From assembly GCA_043757865.1 (NCBI GenBank), contig JAYVOP010000060.1, forward strand, positions 1 through 31,737: a stretch of 31,737 nucleotides of DNA. Direction: 5' to 3'. The stretch's first letter is position 1. Every line of letters starts with the position of its first letter. Shown in pieces: positions 1 to 6,560 of the stretch. A program made the translations under genes and the position numbers. Origin of the DNA: JAGNEJ01 sp043757865 (GTDB lineage: Bacteria; Verrucomicrobiota; Verrucomicrobiia; Verrucomicrobiales; V1-33). The notes under the pieces were generated by a model. That model had not been told where the DNA came from, did no database searches, and saw only the letters and a program-made list of their open reading frames with translations.

Positions 1-42
1 GCCTTCACCCGCATTTTCATGCGGATTGGCATCGTGGGACAT
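1..42 (-). CDS. Possible 5' end of a gene running off the left edge
   Basis: On the minus strand an ATG at 42 opens a reading frame that stays open to the window edge (14 codons, starting MSHDANPHENAGEG). It would be divergent from the ABC exporter that starts at 229. The fragment is too short to identify and has no Shine-Dalgarno sequence upstream. It is reported only because it is open to the edge and correctly placed for a divergent gene. Confidence 0.3.
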   Translation of the reverse strand, partial: MSHDANPHENAGEG

Positions 43-228
43 TGTAACCGGATACAGCAGCGCCAACTGTCTTGGGTTCTCACCAAGTTCCAAGTCCGCA
101 CGGATAGTTGCTGTCCTCATAGCCCTGGTGGCTGAGTGCAAGCTGTGATTTGCATCCCGCACACGAATGCCCTTGCAGGAGCAGGGCGGGAGTGGGACCG
201 CACGGCTCTCCCGTTCCCCCTCCTCTTT

Positions 229-1959
229 ATGCAACTCTTGCGCATCCTGTCCTACGTCCAACGCTATCCGTTAATGATCGCGCTGCAGCTCCTCTGTGCC
301 ATTGGTGGCGCGCTCATTGTGTGGGTGCCGCCGTGGACCATTCAGCAAATTGTGGATGGGGTGAATCGTCATGCGGGCACGCGGGATCTCTTGCCCATGG
401 CCGGATTGGCGGCCCTAGCCTACTTCGGGCGGGATTTCCTGAACTCCATGCGGCTCCTTTTAAATAACACGTTAGAGCAAAAAGTGATCCGGGACATCCG
501 CAGTGATCTTTACGAACGGCTGCAACATTTACCGCTCACCTGGTTCGACCAAAAGCCCACGGGAGACCTTATGACGACGGTGGCGGAAGACGTGCCGAGC
601 ATGGAGCGCGTGCTGATCGATGGCGTGGAGCAGGGGCTGGTGGCGGTGCTGCAGATCTTGGCGGTGGGCGCATATCTCTTTATGATTAGCCCGCAGTTAG
701 CGGTGGTGACGCTGCTGCCGATTCCGTTGTTAGCCGTGGGCGCGTTAATCTACACCTACAGCGCCAAAGGCCGCTACAAGGCTGTCCGCACCGCCACCAG
801 TGAGATGAACTCCCTCCTGCACGATAACATTTCCGGCATCCGCCAGATCAAAGCCTACGGCATGGAAACGGAGGAGCATGGGCGCTTCAATGAGTTCAGT
901 GATCGCCTCCGCACGGCCACGTTGCAGGTGATGCGGACTTGGGCGTTGTATAATCCCACGATGAGTTTCATCGGGGCCATGGGCGTGGTGTTAGTGCTGC
1001 TGAGCATTGGCTTTGGCTGGGTCAGCGTGACGCCGGGGCAGCTCACAGGCTTGCTGTGGAGTCTCGCGTTATTCTATGAACCGATTGGCCGCCTGCATTC
1101 GCTGAACCAAATTTTCCAAGCTGGCCGGGCCGCTTCAGAGCGAGTCTTCGGCATCATGGATGCGCCAGAAGAGCCGCACGTGCGCAGTGGAGAAACGCTG
1201 CGGGTGAGCGCGGCCCATGTGAAATTTACCGATGTGGTCTTCACCTATAGTGGCAAGCACGCCACGCTCAAAGGCGTGAGCCTGGAGGCGCAGCCGGGCC
1301 AGACGATTGCGCTAGTAGGGCCGACGGGAGCGGGGAAATCAACTGCCATTAATCTGCTGACACGCTTCTACGAGGCGGAGTCCGGCTGCATCACGATTGA
1401 TGACCAAGACATCCAAACCCTCTCCAAGCCCAGCCTGCGCGCAGCCATCGGCTATGTAACGCAGGAAAGCTTCCTCTTCAATGGCACCGTGCGCGCGAAC
1501 CTCGTGATAGCCAAGCGGGATGCCACGGATGCTGACCTCTGGCGCGTGCTAGGCGCAGCCAATGCGCAAGCGTTCGTAGAGCGCCTGCCAGAAGGGCTGG
1601 ACACCCAAGTGGGTGAGCGCGGGGTGCGCCTGAGCGTGGGGGAAAAGCAGCGCATCTCCATTGCGCGGGCGCTGCTGAAGAACCCGCCCATCCTCTTGCT
1701 AGATGAAGCCACTGCCAGTGTCGATACGGAGACGGAACGCCTGATCCAAGAAGCCCTGGAGCGCCTGATGGTGAATCGCACTAGCCTCGTGATTGCGCAT
1801 CGCCTCAGCACGGTGCGCCACGCGGATCGCATCTATGTTTTCGACCACGGAGCCATTACCGAACAAGGCACGCACGAAGAGTTGCTAGCGCACAATGGAC
1901 TCTATGCAGACCTGTGCCGGAAATCGCTGATGGCGGATGTGGAGGTGGCCGAGGCATGA
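229..1959 (+). CDS. ABC exporter, fused permease and ATPase (MsbA/ABCB type)
   Basis: This is a half-transporter of 576 residues, the usual length for a type IV ABC exporter that works as a homodimer in the inner membrane and moves lipids, drugs or peptides. The N-terminal ~320 residues are the six-helix membrane domain. The ATPase follows, with Walker A GPTGAGKS near residue 364, a signature written LSVGE instead of LSGGQ near 468, Walker B ILLLDEA near 489 followed by the D-loop SVD, and the switch histidine in IAHRLST near 526. The frame opens at a GTG at 136, but the ATG at 229 gives the normal family start (MQLLRILSYV), so 229 is preferred. The Gly-to-Val change in the signature is seen in some active exporters. 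The substrate cannot be told from sequence. It stands alone, convergent with the amidohydrolase gene 16 bp away. Confidence 0.93.
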   Translation: MQLLRILSYVQRYPLMIALQLLCAIGGALIVWVPPWTIQQIVDGVNRHAGTRDLLPMAGLAALAYFGRDFLNSMRLLLNNTLEQKVIRDIRSDLYERLQHLPLTWFDQKPTGDLMTTVAEDVPSMERVLIDGVEQGLVAVLQILAVGAYLFMISPQLAVVTLLPIPLLAVGALIYTYSAKGRYKAVRTATSEMNSLLHDNISGIRQIKAYGMETEEHGRFNEFSDRLRTATLQVMRTWALYNPTMSFIGAMGVVLVLLSIGFGWVSVTPGQLTGLLWSLALFYEPIGRLHSLNQIFQAGRAASERVFGIMDAPEEPHVRSGETLRVSAAHVKFTDVVFTYSGKHATLKGVSLEAQPGQTIALVGPTGAGKSTAINLLTRFYEAESGCITIDDQDIQTLSKPSLRAAIGYVTQESFLFNGTVRANLVIAKRDATDADLWRVLGAANAQAFVERLPEGLDTQVGERGVRLSVGEKQRISIARALLKNPPILLLDEATASVDTETERLIQEALERLMVNRTSLVIAHRLSTVRHADRIYVFDHGAITEQGTHEELLAHNGLYADLCRKSLMADVEVAEA

Positions 1960-1975
1960 CCCATTTCCACCTTCG

Positions 1976-2806
1976 TCATTCCTTGGGCATCTGGACCAGC
2001 GCAGGATTCGTTTCCCGGTGATTCCGCCGCATCCGTTGCAGGTCTCTAGCGGCTAGCTCCCAAGTGCGCTGATGCCAGCCGGAACGCTGGAGCGGGCCTG
2101 CATCCAGCCGCAGACCCTGCCGGAAGGCGGCTTGCGCAGGGCTGTAGCAGGAAAGGGTGCCCAGGTTCTGATCCACCAGCGCACTCTCACTCACCCCGAC
2201 CAGAGGACTCACGATCACGTGGCAGCCTAACTCCACAGCCCGAGCGCTCGCACACCGGGCGATGCGCTCAACGCCCAGCTCATTTTCCGTGGCACTGGGC
2301 ACCAGCAGCACGTCAACCGCGTGCGAGCGTAGAGCCACGCTGTGCTCTGGCATTTCCACATCCAGACAAACGAGCACGGCCAACTGCCAGCCTTGGAAGC
2401 GCCACGGACGTAATTCCAGGCCCGGCTCCAGCGCCTTTTCCCAGGGCGTGAGGTAAAGTTTATCTTGGAAATGCGGCTGCCCCTCGCTTACGATTACGGC
2501 CCGATTCCGCAGCCCCGTGGCACTGGGCCAGGGCACGGTGCCGAGCACCACGCACTTGCTAGGATGATGCAAGGTTTGCAAAATTTCTGGCCACAGTGAT
2601 TCCCAAAATAGCGCTGCCGTAGCGGCTAGTCCGGGCGCGAATCGCTCCAGCCCTAACCAGAGGAATTCCGGCAGCAGCACCACCTCCGCCCCTGCCTCCC
2701 AGGCCGCCTGCACGCGGGCGCAGATCGCTGCGGCCCAGGCCTGGGGCGTGGCTGCGGCTAGGCTATGGTCAGCCGTGCAGGCGGTGATTTTTAGGACCGA
2801 TTTCAA
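1976..2806 (-). CDS. Carbon-nitrogen hydrolase (nitrilase superfamily)
   Basis: This 276-residue cytoplasmic enzyme has the nitrilase-fold catalytic triad: Glu47 in LLPEF, Lys116 in QDKLY and Cys147 in LVCLD. The family hydrolyses amides or nitriles through a cysteine thioester. This member has a short C-terminus and no extra domain, like small omega-amidase-type proteins, but the substrate is not evident. The start appears to be TTG at 2806, because no ATG or GTG lies close enough to keep the first beta-strand (KSVLKITACTAD). That TTG overlaps the stop of the upstream yqgE-like gene by 4 bp (TTGA), which indicates translational coupling. The two genes are therefore probably one transcript. 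Confidence 0.86.
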   Translation of the reverse strand: MKSVLKITACTADHSLAAATPQAWAAAICARVQAAWEAGAEVVLLPEFLWLGLERFAPGLAATAALFWESLWPEILQTLHHPSKCVVLGTVPWPSATGLRNRAVIVSEGQPHFQDKLYLTPWEKALEPGLELRPWRFQGWQLAVLVCLDVEMPEHSVALRSHAVDVLLVPSATENELGVERIARCASARAVELGCHVIVSPLVGVSESALVDQNLGTLSCYSPAQAAFRQGLRLDAGPLQRSGWHQRTWELAARDLQRMRRNHRETNPALVQMPKE

Positions 2807-3360
2807 TTTAAAGAAAGGTCATCCGGCGTGCCTGCGAGGATCTGCCCCCACGGCCCTAACGCACAGAGCAGCGTGCGCCACAGTTCTGCTGGTCCGCGTG
2901 GACTCAGCACGGACGGGCTGGCCGGTCTGCGGATCCAGGCTTCCGCTTGGAGTTCCTCCTCCAGTTGACCTTCCGTCCAGCCTGCATAGCCCAGAAAGGC
3001 CCGCACGCTGGCCCCCGCCCGTTGCAGTTCGATGGCCTCTGCGGTGGTTAAATGCGTGCGGTAGTGCAGGCCGCTGCCCTCCGCGGGCCACGTGAGGGAG
3101 GCAAAGGTTAGATGCTCCTGTCTCACTGGGCCGCCCAGGTAAATGGGCACGTCTCGTAAGTCCGAAAATTCCGCACTGCTGAGCACCGCTCCGACGACCT
3201 TGCCCATGGGCCGATTTAAAATATAACCATGCGCGCCTTTCGCAGGATGATGCTCCGTAAGCAGCAGCACACTGCGCGCAAAATGGGGATCGCGCAGAGA
3301 AGGGTCTGCGATGAGCACGGAGCCTTTGAACGGCAATGGAGGCGGATGAGAGGACTGCAT
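2803..3360 (-). CDS. yqgE: YqgE/AlgH family protein (UPF0301)
   Basis: This is a protein of 185 residues from the ATG at 3360, the normal length for the family. The family core is plain: the N-terminal stretch GSVLIADPSLRDPHFARSV, then TEHHPAKGAHGYILNRPMG, and the downstream YLGGPV and GYAGWTEGQLEEEL motifs. In proteobacteria the family has been linked to transcriptional control of alginate, but its biochemical role is unknown. The frame is open further upstream, into the vanZ-like gene, but that extension has no family similarity, so the ATG at 3360 is used. The gene overlaps the following amidohydrolase by 4 bp and sits 68 bp after the vanZ-like gene. Confidence 0.92.
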   Translation of the reverse strand: MQSSHPPPLPFKGSVLIADPSLRDPHFARSVLLLTEHHPAKGAHGYILNRPMGKVVGAVLSSAEFSDLRDVPIYLGGPVRQEHLTFASLTWPAEGSGLHYRTHLTTAEAIELQRAGASVRAFLGYAGWTEGQLEEELQAEAWIRRPASPSVLSPRGPAELWRTLLCALGPWGQILAGTPDDLSLN

Positions 3361-3428
3361 AAAATGGAAAGCGAGGCTAGATTCAACGCCACCGCGAGGC
3401 AACCCGAAAGTGTATGCGCCGCACCCGC

Positions 3429-3806
3429 TTAAGGTAACGAGGCTGCGGCTAGGGAGGCCCGCACCCGCCGTAGCGAGGCCGCTGCCAAGGCGCTGCCCAC
3501 ACAGTCCGCCAGCCAATCATAAACGTCTAACCCGCTGCGTCCGGGGGTGAAAGTTTGGTGCCATTCATCGAACCACCCCACCGCCGCACCCGTCAGCACG
3601 ATGCCTAAGGCCAGCCATTTCCCAGGCCGCCGCGCTAGCCCTAACACCACGCCGCCCGCCCAGAAATAGCAGGTGTGCTCCACTTTATCCAAGCCCACGA
3701 TGTCCACGTGCGGACCGGGGTGCGAGAGGCTGCTGAGGATGCACAACACCGTGAACCAGAGTGCATACAGCCCTCCCAGAAGCGGGCTGGGCGTGGCCGC
3801 AGCCAT
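3429..3806 (-). CDS. VanZ-like membrane protein
   Basis: This is a 125-residue small integral membrane protein. It shows the VanZ-family pattern: a first hydrophobic helix (about residues 9-25), the polar motif GLDKVEHTCYFWAGG, a second helix, the GWFDEWHQTFTPGRSGLDVYDW motif, and a last helix (DCVGSALAA). VanZ of the vancomycin-resistance cluster gives low-level teicoplanin resistance, but most VanZ-like proteins are uncharacterised. The conserved acidic/histidine residues (DKxEH, DExxQ/H, DxxDW) are all present. It lies between the BrnA-like gene (10 bp upstream) and yqgE. Confidence 0.85.
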   Translation of the reverse strand: MAAATPSPLLGGLYALWFTVLCILSSLSHPGPHVDIVGLDKVEHTCYFWAGGVVLGLARRPGKWLALGIVLTGAAVGWFDEWHQTFTPGRSGLDVYDWLADCVGSALAAASLRRVRASLAAASLP

Positions 3807-3815
3807 GCTCGGAGT

Positions 3816-4082
3816 CTAGCGGTTTTCATCCTCAAGCCGCTCGCTGAGCCATTGCTTAATCATGCTCTGGTAATTGAGATAGCGGCTACGGGCGATGCGC
3901 TTGATCCGGGCTAACATGCGTGGATCAAAGCGCAGGGTGATGGTGGTGGACTCCCGCACGTCCTGGCGTTGCAGGGCGCTATTCATCAGCCGCACGTCCA
4001 GTTGATTGATGGCCCAGTAGGCCGCCTCACTGTGCTCGTCTGCGAACTCGGGGAGCTGCGTCCAATCAGTTATCTTGTTCAT
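3816..4082 (-). CDS. brnA: BrnA/CopG-like ribbon-helix-helix antitoxin
   Basis: This is an 88-residue protein. Residues about 46-82 form a ribbon-helix-helix: the strand TTITLRFDPRML, then two helices ending MIKQWLSERLEDE. The N-terminal half is acidic and is probably the toxin-binding extension, as in BrnA. It starts 3 bp after the stop of the BrnT-like gene, giving the toxin-first order typical of brnTA modules. BrnA proteins neutralise the BrnT ribonuclease and repress the operon promoter. No ribosome-binding site is visible, and coupling to the upstream gene is likely. Confidence 0.8.
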   Translation of the reverse strand: MNKITDWTQLPEFADEHSEAAYWAINQLDVRLMNSALQRQDVRESTTITLRFDPRMLARIKRIARSRYLNYQSMIKQWLSERLEDENR

Positions 4083-4085
4083 CTG

Positions 4086-4361
4086 TTAGGAAAATTCGGT
4101 GTTCTTCCGATCATAAAAGTTCAGTTCCTCCGTCGTCATTTCACGGGAGAAGATGACGCGGTATTTTTTTCCATCTGTCCAGAAGAGGCTCCAGATGGGG
4201 CGGTTATTGATAGATTTACCCAAGTGGAAATAACGGTTATTAGCCGGGCGCTCTTGGTCGGGCAAGAGCCGCAGACAGAAGGGGTCTTCAAAGGATTCCT
4301 CGATCTCCCGAGGGGTTACCGTTTTAAGGTCAAAAGGGGCGTCTAGCCAGTCGAAGTCCAT
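4086..4361 (-). CDS. brnT: BrnT-like toxin (RelE-fold ribonuclease), divergent
   Basis: This 91-residue protein follows the BrnT pattern. The N-terminal FDWLDAPFDLKTVTPREIEESFEDPF matches the usual start of a short beta-strand, a helix and then 'F.DP'. The RYFHLGKSINNRPIWSLFWTDGKKYRVIFSREMT stretch matches the three-stranded core ending in the R-x-I-S-A-R region. Here the usual S-A-R is replaced by S-R. BrnT family toxins are translation-inhibiting ribonucleases. The assignment rests on this pattern plus the antitoxin that follows 3 bp later. The ATG at 4361 is the first in frame, and 20 bp separate it from the glyoxalase gene upstream. Confidence 0.7.
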   Translation of the reverse strand: MDFDWLDAPFDLKTVTPREIEESFEDPFCLRLLPDQERPANNRYFHLGKSINNRPIWSLFWTDGKKYRVIFSREMTTEELNFYDRKNTEFS

Positions 4362-4381
4362 GAGTTAGGGAAAGGGAGGGA

Positions 4382-4780
4382 TTAGGCCACGCCAGGGATC
4401 TGGGAGCCGCGTTGAATCAGTTCGATTTCATAACCCTCAGGCGCATCGATGAAGGCAAAAATGCTGCCGGAGGAGGAGGTGGTAGGCCCGTCCGATAACG
4501 GATAGCCGAGCCCAGCAGCATGGGTGGCAAAGGTGGCAATGTCCTCTACCTCAAAGGCTAGATGGGTGAGATCATTGCAGACGGTGACGGGCCCACTAGC
4601 CCCATAGGAACAGATCTCGATCAGCTCCGCACTGCCCGGTGTTTCCAGAAACACTAACTCTGATCCACGCGGAGATTTATGCCGCCGCACTTCTTTCAAG
4701 CCCATAACGGAGGTGTAGAAATGGACGGTTTTTTCAAGATCGTTGACCCGATAGCGGGTGTGCAGCAGGCGAGTTACCAT
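4382..4780 (-). CDS. gloA: Lactoylglutathione lyase-like VOC protein (glyoxalase I)
   Basis: This is a 132-residue protein from the ATG at 4780, the size of single-domain bacterial GloA (about 135). All four expected metal ligands are in register with E. coli GloA: His7 (LLHTRYRV), Glu55 (ELIEIC), His73 (LTHLAFEV) and Glu120 (GYEIELI). The family isomerises the methylglyoxal-glutathione hemithioacetal, usually with Ni or Co. The frame extends upstream to 4831, but the extra 17 codons have no family similarity. The RRM-protein gene lies upstream on the same strand, with a strong hairpin between, so this gene probably has its own promoter. Confidence 0.88.
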   Translation of the reverse strand: MVTRLLHTRYRVNDLEKTVHFYTSVMGLKEVRRHKSPRGSELVFLETPGSAELIEICSYGASGPVTVCNDLTHLAFEVEDIATFATHAAGLGYPLSDGPTTSSSGSIFAFIDAPEGYEIELIQRGSQIPGVA

Positions 4781-4857
4781 AGAGATGAATTTAGCTGCGC
4801 CTCTGGTGCCGCAGAATTTCCCGTGGGGCAAGGTCTATTTGTCCGGGGTGGGAAATG

Positions 4858-4885
4858 GCCGGGGCCGACGAAAGTCGGCCCCGGC
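4858..4885 (-). terminator. GAAA-loop hairpin after the RRM-protein gene
   Basis: A perfect 12-bp GC-rich stem (GCCGGGGCCGAC on the minus strand reads back to its complement) closes on a GNRA-type tetraloop; on the plus strand the loop is GAAA. It begins 46 bp after the stop of the RRM-protein gene. The downstream minus-strand sequence has only short T runs, so it is either a weak intrinsic terminator or a 3'-end stabiliser or processing hairpin. Confidence 0.65.
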
Positions 4886-4930
4886 GTTAACGATATGGCA
4901 TGGAGAGGCGGACATACGCCTGTCTTTATG

Positions 4931-5827
4931 TTAGGGTTCGCTGGCGGCGGAATCGTCGTCAGACTGGTAGCCGTCGGGCTCTGGGCGGTCCTCCCGGTCG
5001 CGGCGGGGGCCGTCGGGCTTAAGGCCTTTGGCGGAGCCGACGGTAATGTTCCGGCCCATGAAGGGCTTGCCGTGGAGCTCGGTGGCGGCCCGTTTGGCAT
5101 CTTCCAGATTGGTCAAGGAAACGAAGCCAAAGCCTTTAGAACGCTGGGTGCGGGAGTGGGTCACGACCTCTGCGTTAGTCACTTTAGCCACGCCATTGAA
5201 GAGTTCGAAGAGATCACTCTCCACGGTGTCGTAGGACAGATTCCCCACGTGCAGGCGAGGGCTGGTGATGCTGTCTAGGTCTAGGGCTTGGGGGGGACGG
5301 GGCTCGCGCGGCTCTCGGGGCTCGCGTGGGGGGCTCGCGGGGCGGGGAGCCCGCTCGCGCTCAGGGCGTTCCGCACGCTCGGCACGGGGGCCGTCGGGGC
5401 GGCGGCCACCGCGGTCACCACTGCGGTCATTGCGATCACCACGGCGGTCATTGCCACGCTCGCCACGGGGGCGGTCACCACTGCGCTCGCGATGTTGGTT
5501 AGGTGCGGCGGGTTTGGTGGCGGGCTTGGGTTCTCCGCCGATCAAGCCGAAGCTGATGATCTTGAGAAAGCGTTTCCCTAACGAGACTTTAGGTTCGGGC
5601 TTATCTCGGTAAACGCGCTCGTATTCCCCGCCGCCAAAGGTCTTGGGGCGGTCGCGCTCTGGGCGCTCGCGTGGAGGGGTGTAGTCGGTGGTGCCGCCTT
5701 CGCGACGGTAGGTTTCGTGCTCGGTGCGGGGGGCGTCATCGCGGTTGCCACGGGGTTGCGGGCGGCGGTTGCGACCACCTCCGCCGGAATGGCGTTGGCG
5801 ATTATCAGAGGATGGGGATTCGGACAT
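4931..5827 (-). CDS. RRM-domain RNA-binding protein with charged disordered N-terminus
   Basis: This is a 298-residue protein with a single RNA-recognition motif at about 190-267: RNP2 LHVGNL at 192-197 and RNP1 KGFGFVSL at 231-238. Ahead of it lie ~185 residues rich in Arg, Gly, Pro, Asp and Glu (GGGGRNRRPQPRG, repeated RGERGNDRRGDRND, repeated REP). This tract is interrupted once by a short hydrophobic/basic block, VSLGKRFLKIISFGLIGG, at 81-98. The tail is acidic. Bacterial RRM proteins of the Rbp type are usually ~90-130 residues, so the N-terminal extension is long. A role in RNA binding, cold response or condensate formation is inference. There is no Shine-Dalgarno sequence before the ATG at 5827. 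Confidence 0.88.
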   Translation of the reverse strand: MSESPSSDNRQRHSGGGGRNRRPQPRGNRDDAPRTEHETYRREGGTTDYTPPRERPERDRPKTFGGGEYERVYRDKPEPKVSLGKRFLKIISFGLIGGEPKPATKPAAPNQHRERSGDRPRGERGNDRRGDRNDRSGDRGGRRPDGPRAERAERPERERAPRPASPPREPREPREPRPPQALDLDSITSPRLHVGNLSYDTVESDLFELFNGVAKVTNAEVVTHSRTQRSKGFGFVSLTNLEDAKRAATELHGKPFMGRNITVGSAKGLKPDGPRRDREDRPEPDGYQSDDDSAASEP

Positions 5828-6235
5828 AGGTGTGGACCCGGAATGGGTGGTTTTTGCTTGTTTTTTTGGGTGTTACCAGAGGTGGAGTGTCCGGCGGATC
5901 GGCCCACAACCTCGGGATAAAGAAACTGGATTCGAGGCTCCGAATTTTGGTTCTTATCACCGATAATGCCGCGGCCCGCCGAGGCTGGGTCGGACTCAGG
6001 TGTCCTCCGCCCACCCCACAGGGTTGTTGTGAGACGATTCCGCTTGAGGCTAGCATCTCCAGCCCACGCAGTGCAGGGATTGCCGTATTTTAACCACGGT
6101 GGGGATCATTTATCTCAGAGGGCAGAGCGCATCTCGACGCGTCCTCTTTAGATGCAATCTCCTTCCTGGCAAGCGAGGAATTTCCCCCTCTAGTCTTCCT
6201 TAATATTTTCGCTAGTTGAACCCTGCCAACATGGT
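5828..6235. other. Intergenic stretch without recognisable gene
   Basis: There are about 400 bp between the divergent start of the RRM-protein gene and the operator of the decayed toxin-antitoxin module. Several short open frames cross it on both strands, but none has a recognisable motif or sensible start context. No tRNA or other RNA gene could be seen. The GC content falls towards the right end, which includes TAATAT at 6201-6206, a possible -10 element for the fossil antitoxin. Confidence 0.5.
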
Positions 6236-6252
6236 GATAGATCCGATCTATC
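6236..6252. promoter_or_regulatory. Palindromic operator of the fossil toxin-antitoxin module
   Basis: This is a perfect 7-bp inverted repeat with a 3-bp centre, GATAGAT-CCG-ATCTATC. It touches the ATG of the antitoxin remnant at 6253. Palindromes in this position are the usual autoregulatory sites of Phd/VapB-type antitoxins. The symmetry is seen in the sequence; the function is inferred. Confidence 0.6.
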
Positions 6253-6501
6253 ATGAAAACTGTTACCGTTGCAAACCTTAGAAATAAATTCCCGCTCGTT
6301 TCCGCTGAGGCTGATGAATGAGAAACCGTGAAGCACTTGATACCTGAGCGGGCGTTCGCACCGCTACCAAAGGCAGGCGCGACCATCATGCTAAGGTGGA
6401 GATAATCTCGCAACTATAGGAGGTCTGGGTGGCCCCGTATTTCATCTGAGGCCGACGTGGAGCCGATGTGAGAGGCGGAACGGGAACATGATTTAGGATG
6501 A
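6253..6501 (+). pseudogene. Decayed Phd/YefM-type antitoxin, three in-frame stops
   Basis: From the ATG at 6253 the frame starts MKTVTVANLRNKFPLVSA, which is the standard N-terminus of Phd/YefM antitoxins (start of the DNA-binding fold). The same frame runs to a final TGA at 6499-6501. It is broken by TGA at 6319, TAA at 6403 and TGA at 6469, with no net frameshift. Beyond the first stop the reading ETVKHLIPERAFAPLP resembles the 'GE.V.I.KRG.PFARLVP' strand region. The end, EADVEPM-stop-EAEREHDLG, resembles the acidic antitoxin tail. The total would be 82 codons, the normal length. The last codon overlaps the ATG of the PIN remnant as ATGA. It cannot make a full antitoxin. Confidence 0.75.
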
Positions 6502-6560
6502 TCGTTTACCCAGACGTCTCCTGGCTACGTGCTAGATTACATTCAAAGGGGAGGTGTTAG
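6498..6560 (+). pseudogene. Truncated PIN-domain toxin remnant
   Basis: The ATG at 6498 overlaps the antitoxin remnant's last stop by 4 bp, the usual layout of these modules. It opens MIVYPDVSWLRARLHSK before a TAG at 6558. MIVYPDTSFL-like starts are typical of PIN ribonucleases, and the Asp of this motif is the first catalytic acid. Only about 15 codons match; the rest of the ~130-residue toxin is missing. The remnant runs into the 3' end of the secretin gene (stop at 6557, opposite strand), so a deletion removed the body of the toxin. Confidence 0.65.

Noticed and set aside
4679..5278. 199-codon plus-strand frame opposite the glyoxalase and RRM genes
   Set aside because: It crosses two real genes and the hairpin between them, and has no recognisable domain.
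5828..6235. tRNA or small RNA gene
   Set aside because: No T-loop motif, cloverleaf pairing or convincing terminator was found on either strand.
6090..6413. 107-codon minus-strand frame in the gene-poor stretch
   Set aside because: It lies antisense to the fossil antitoxin, whose plus-strand reading gives a real family motif.
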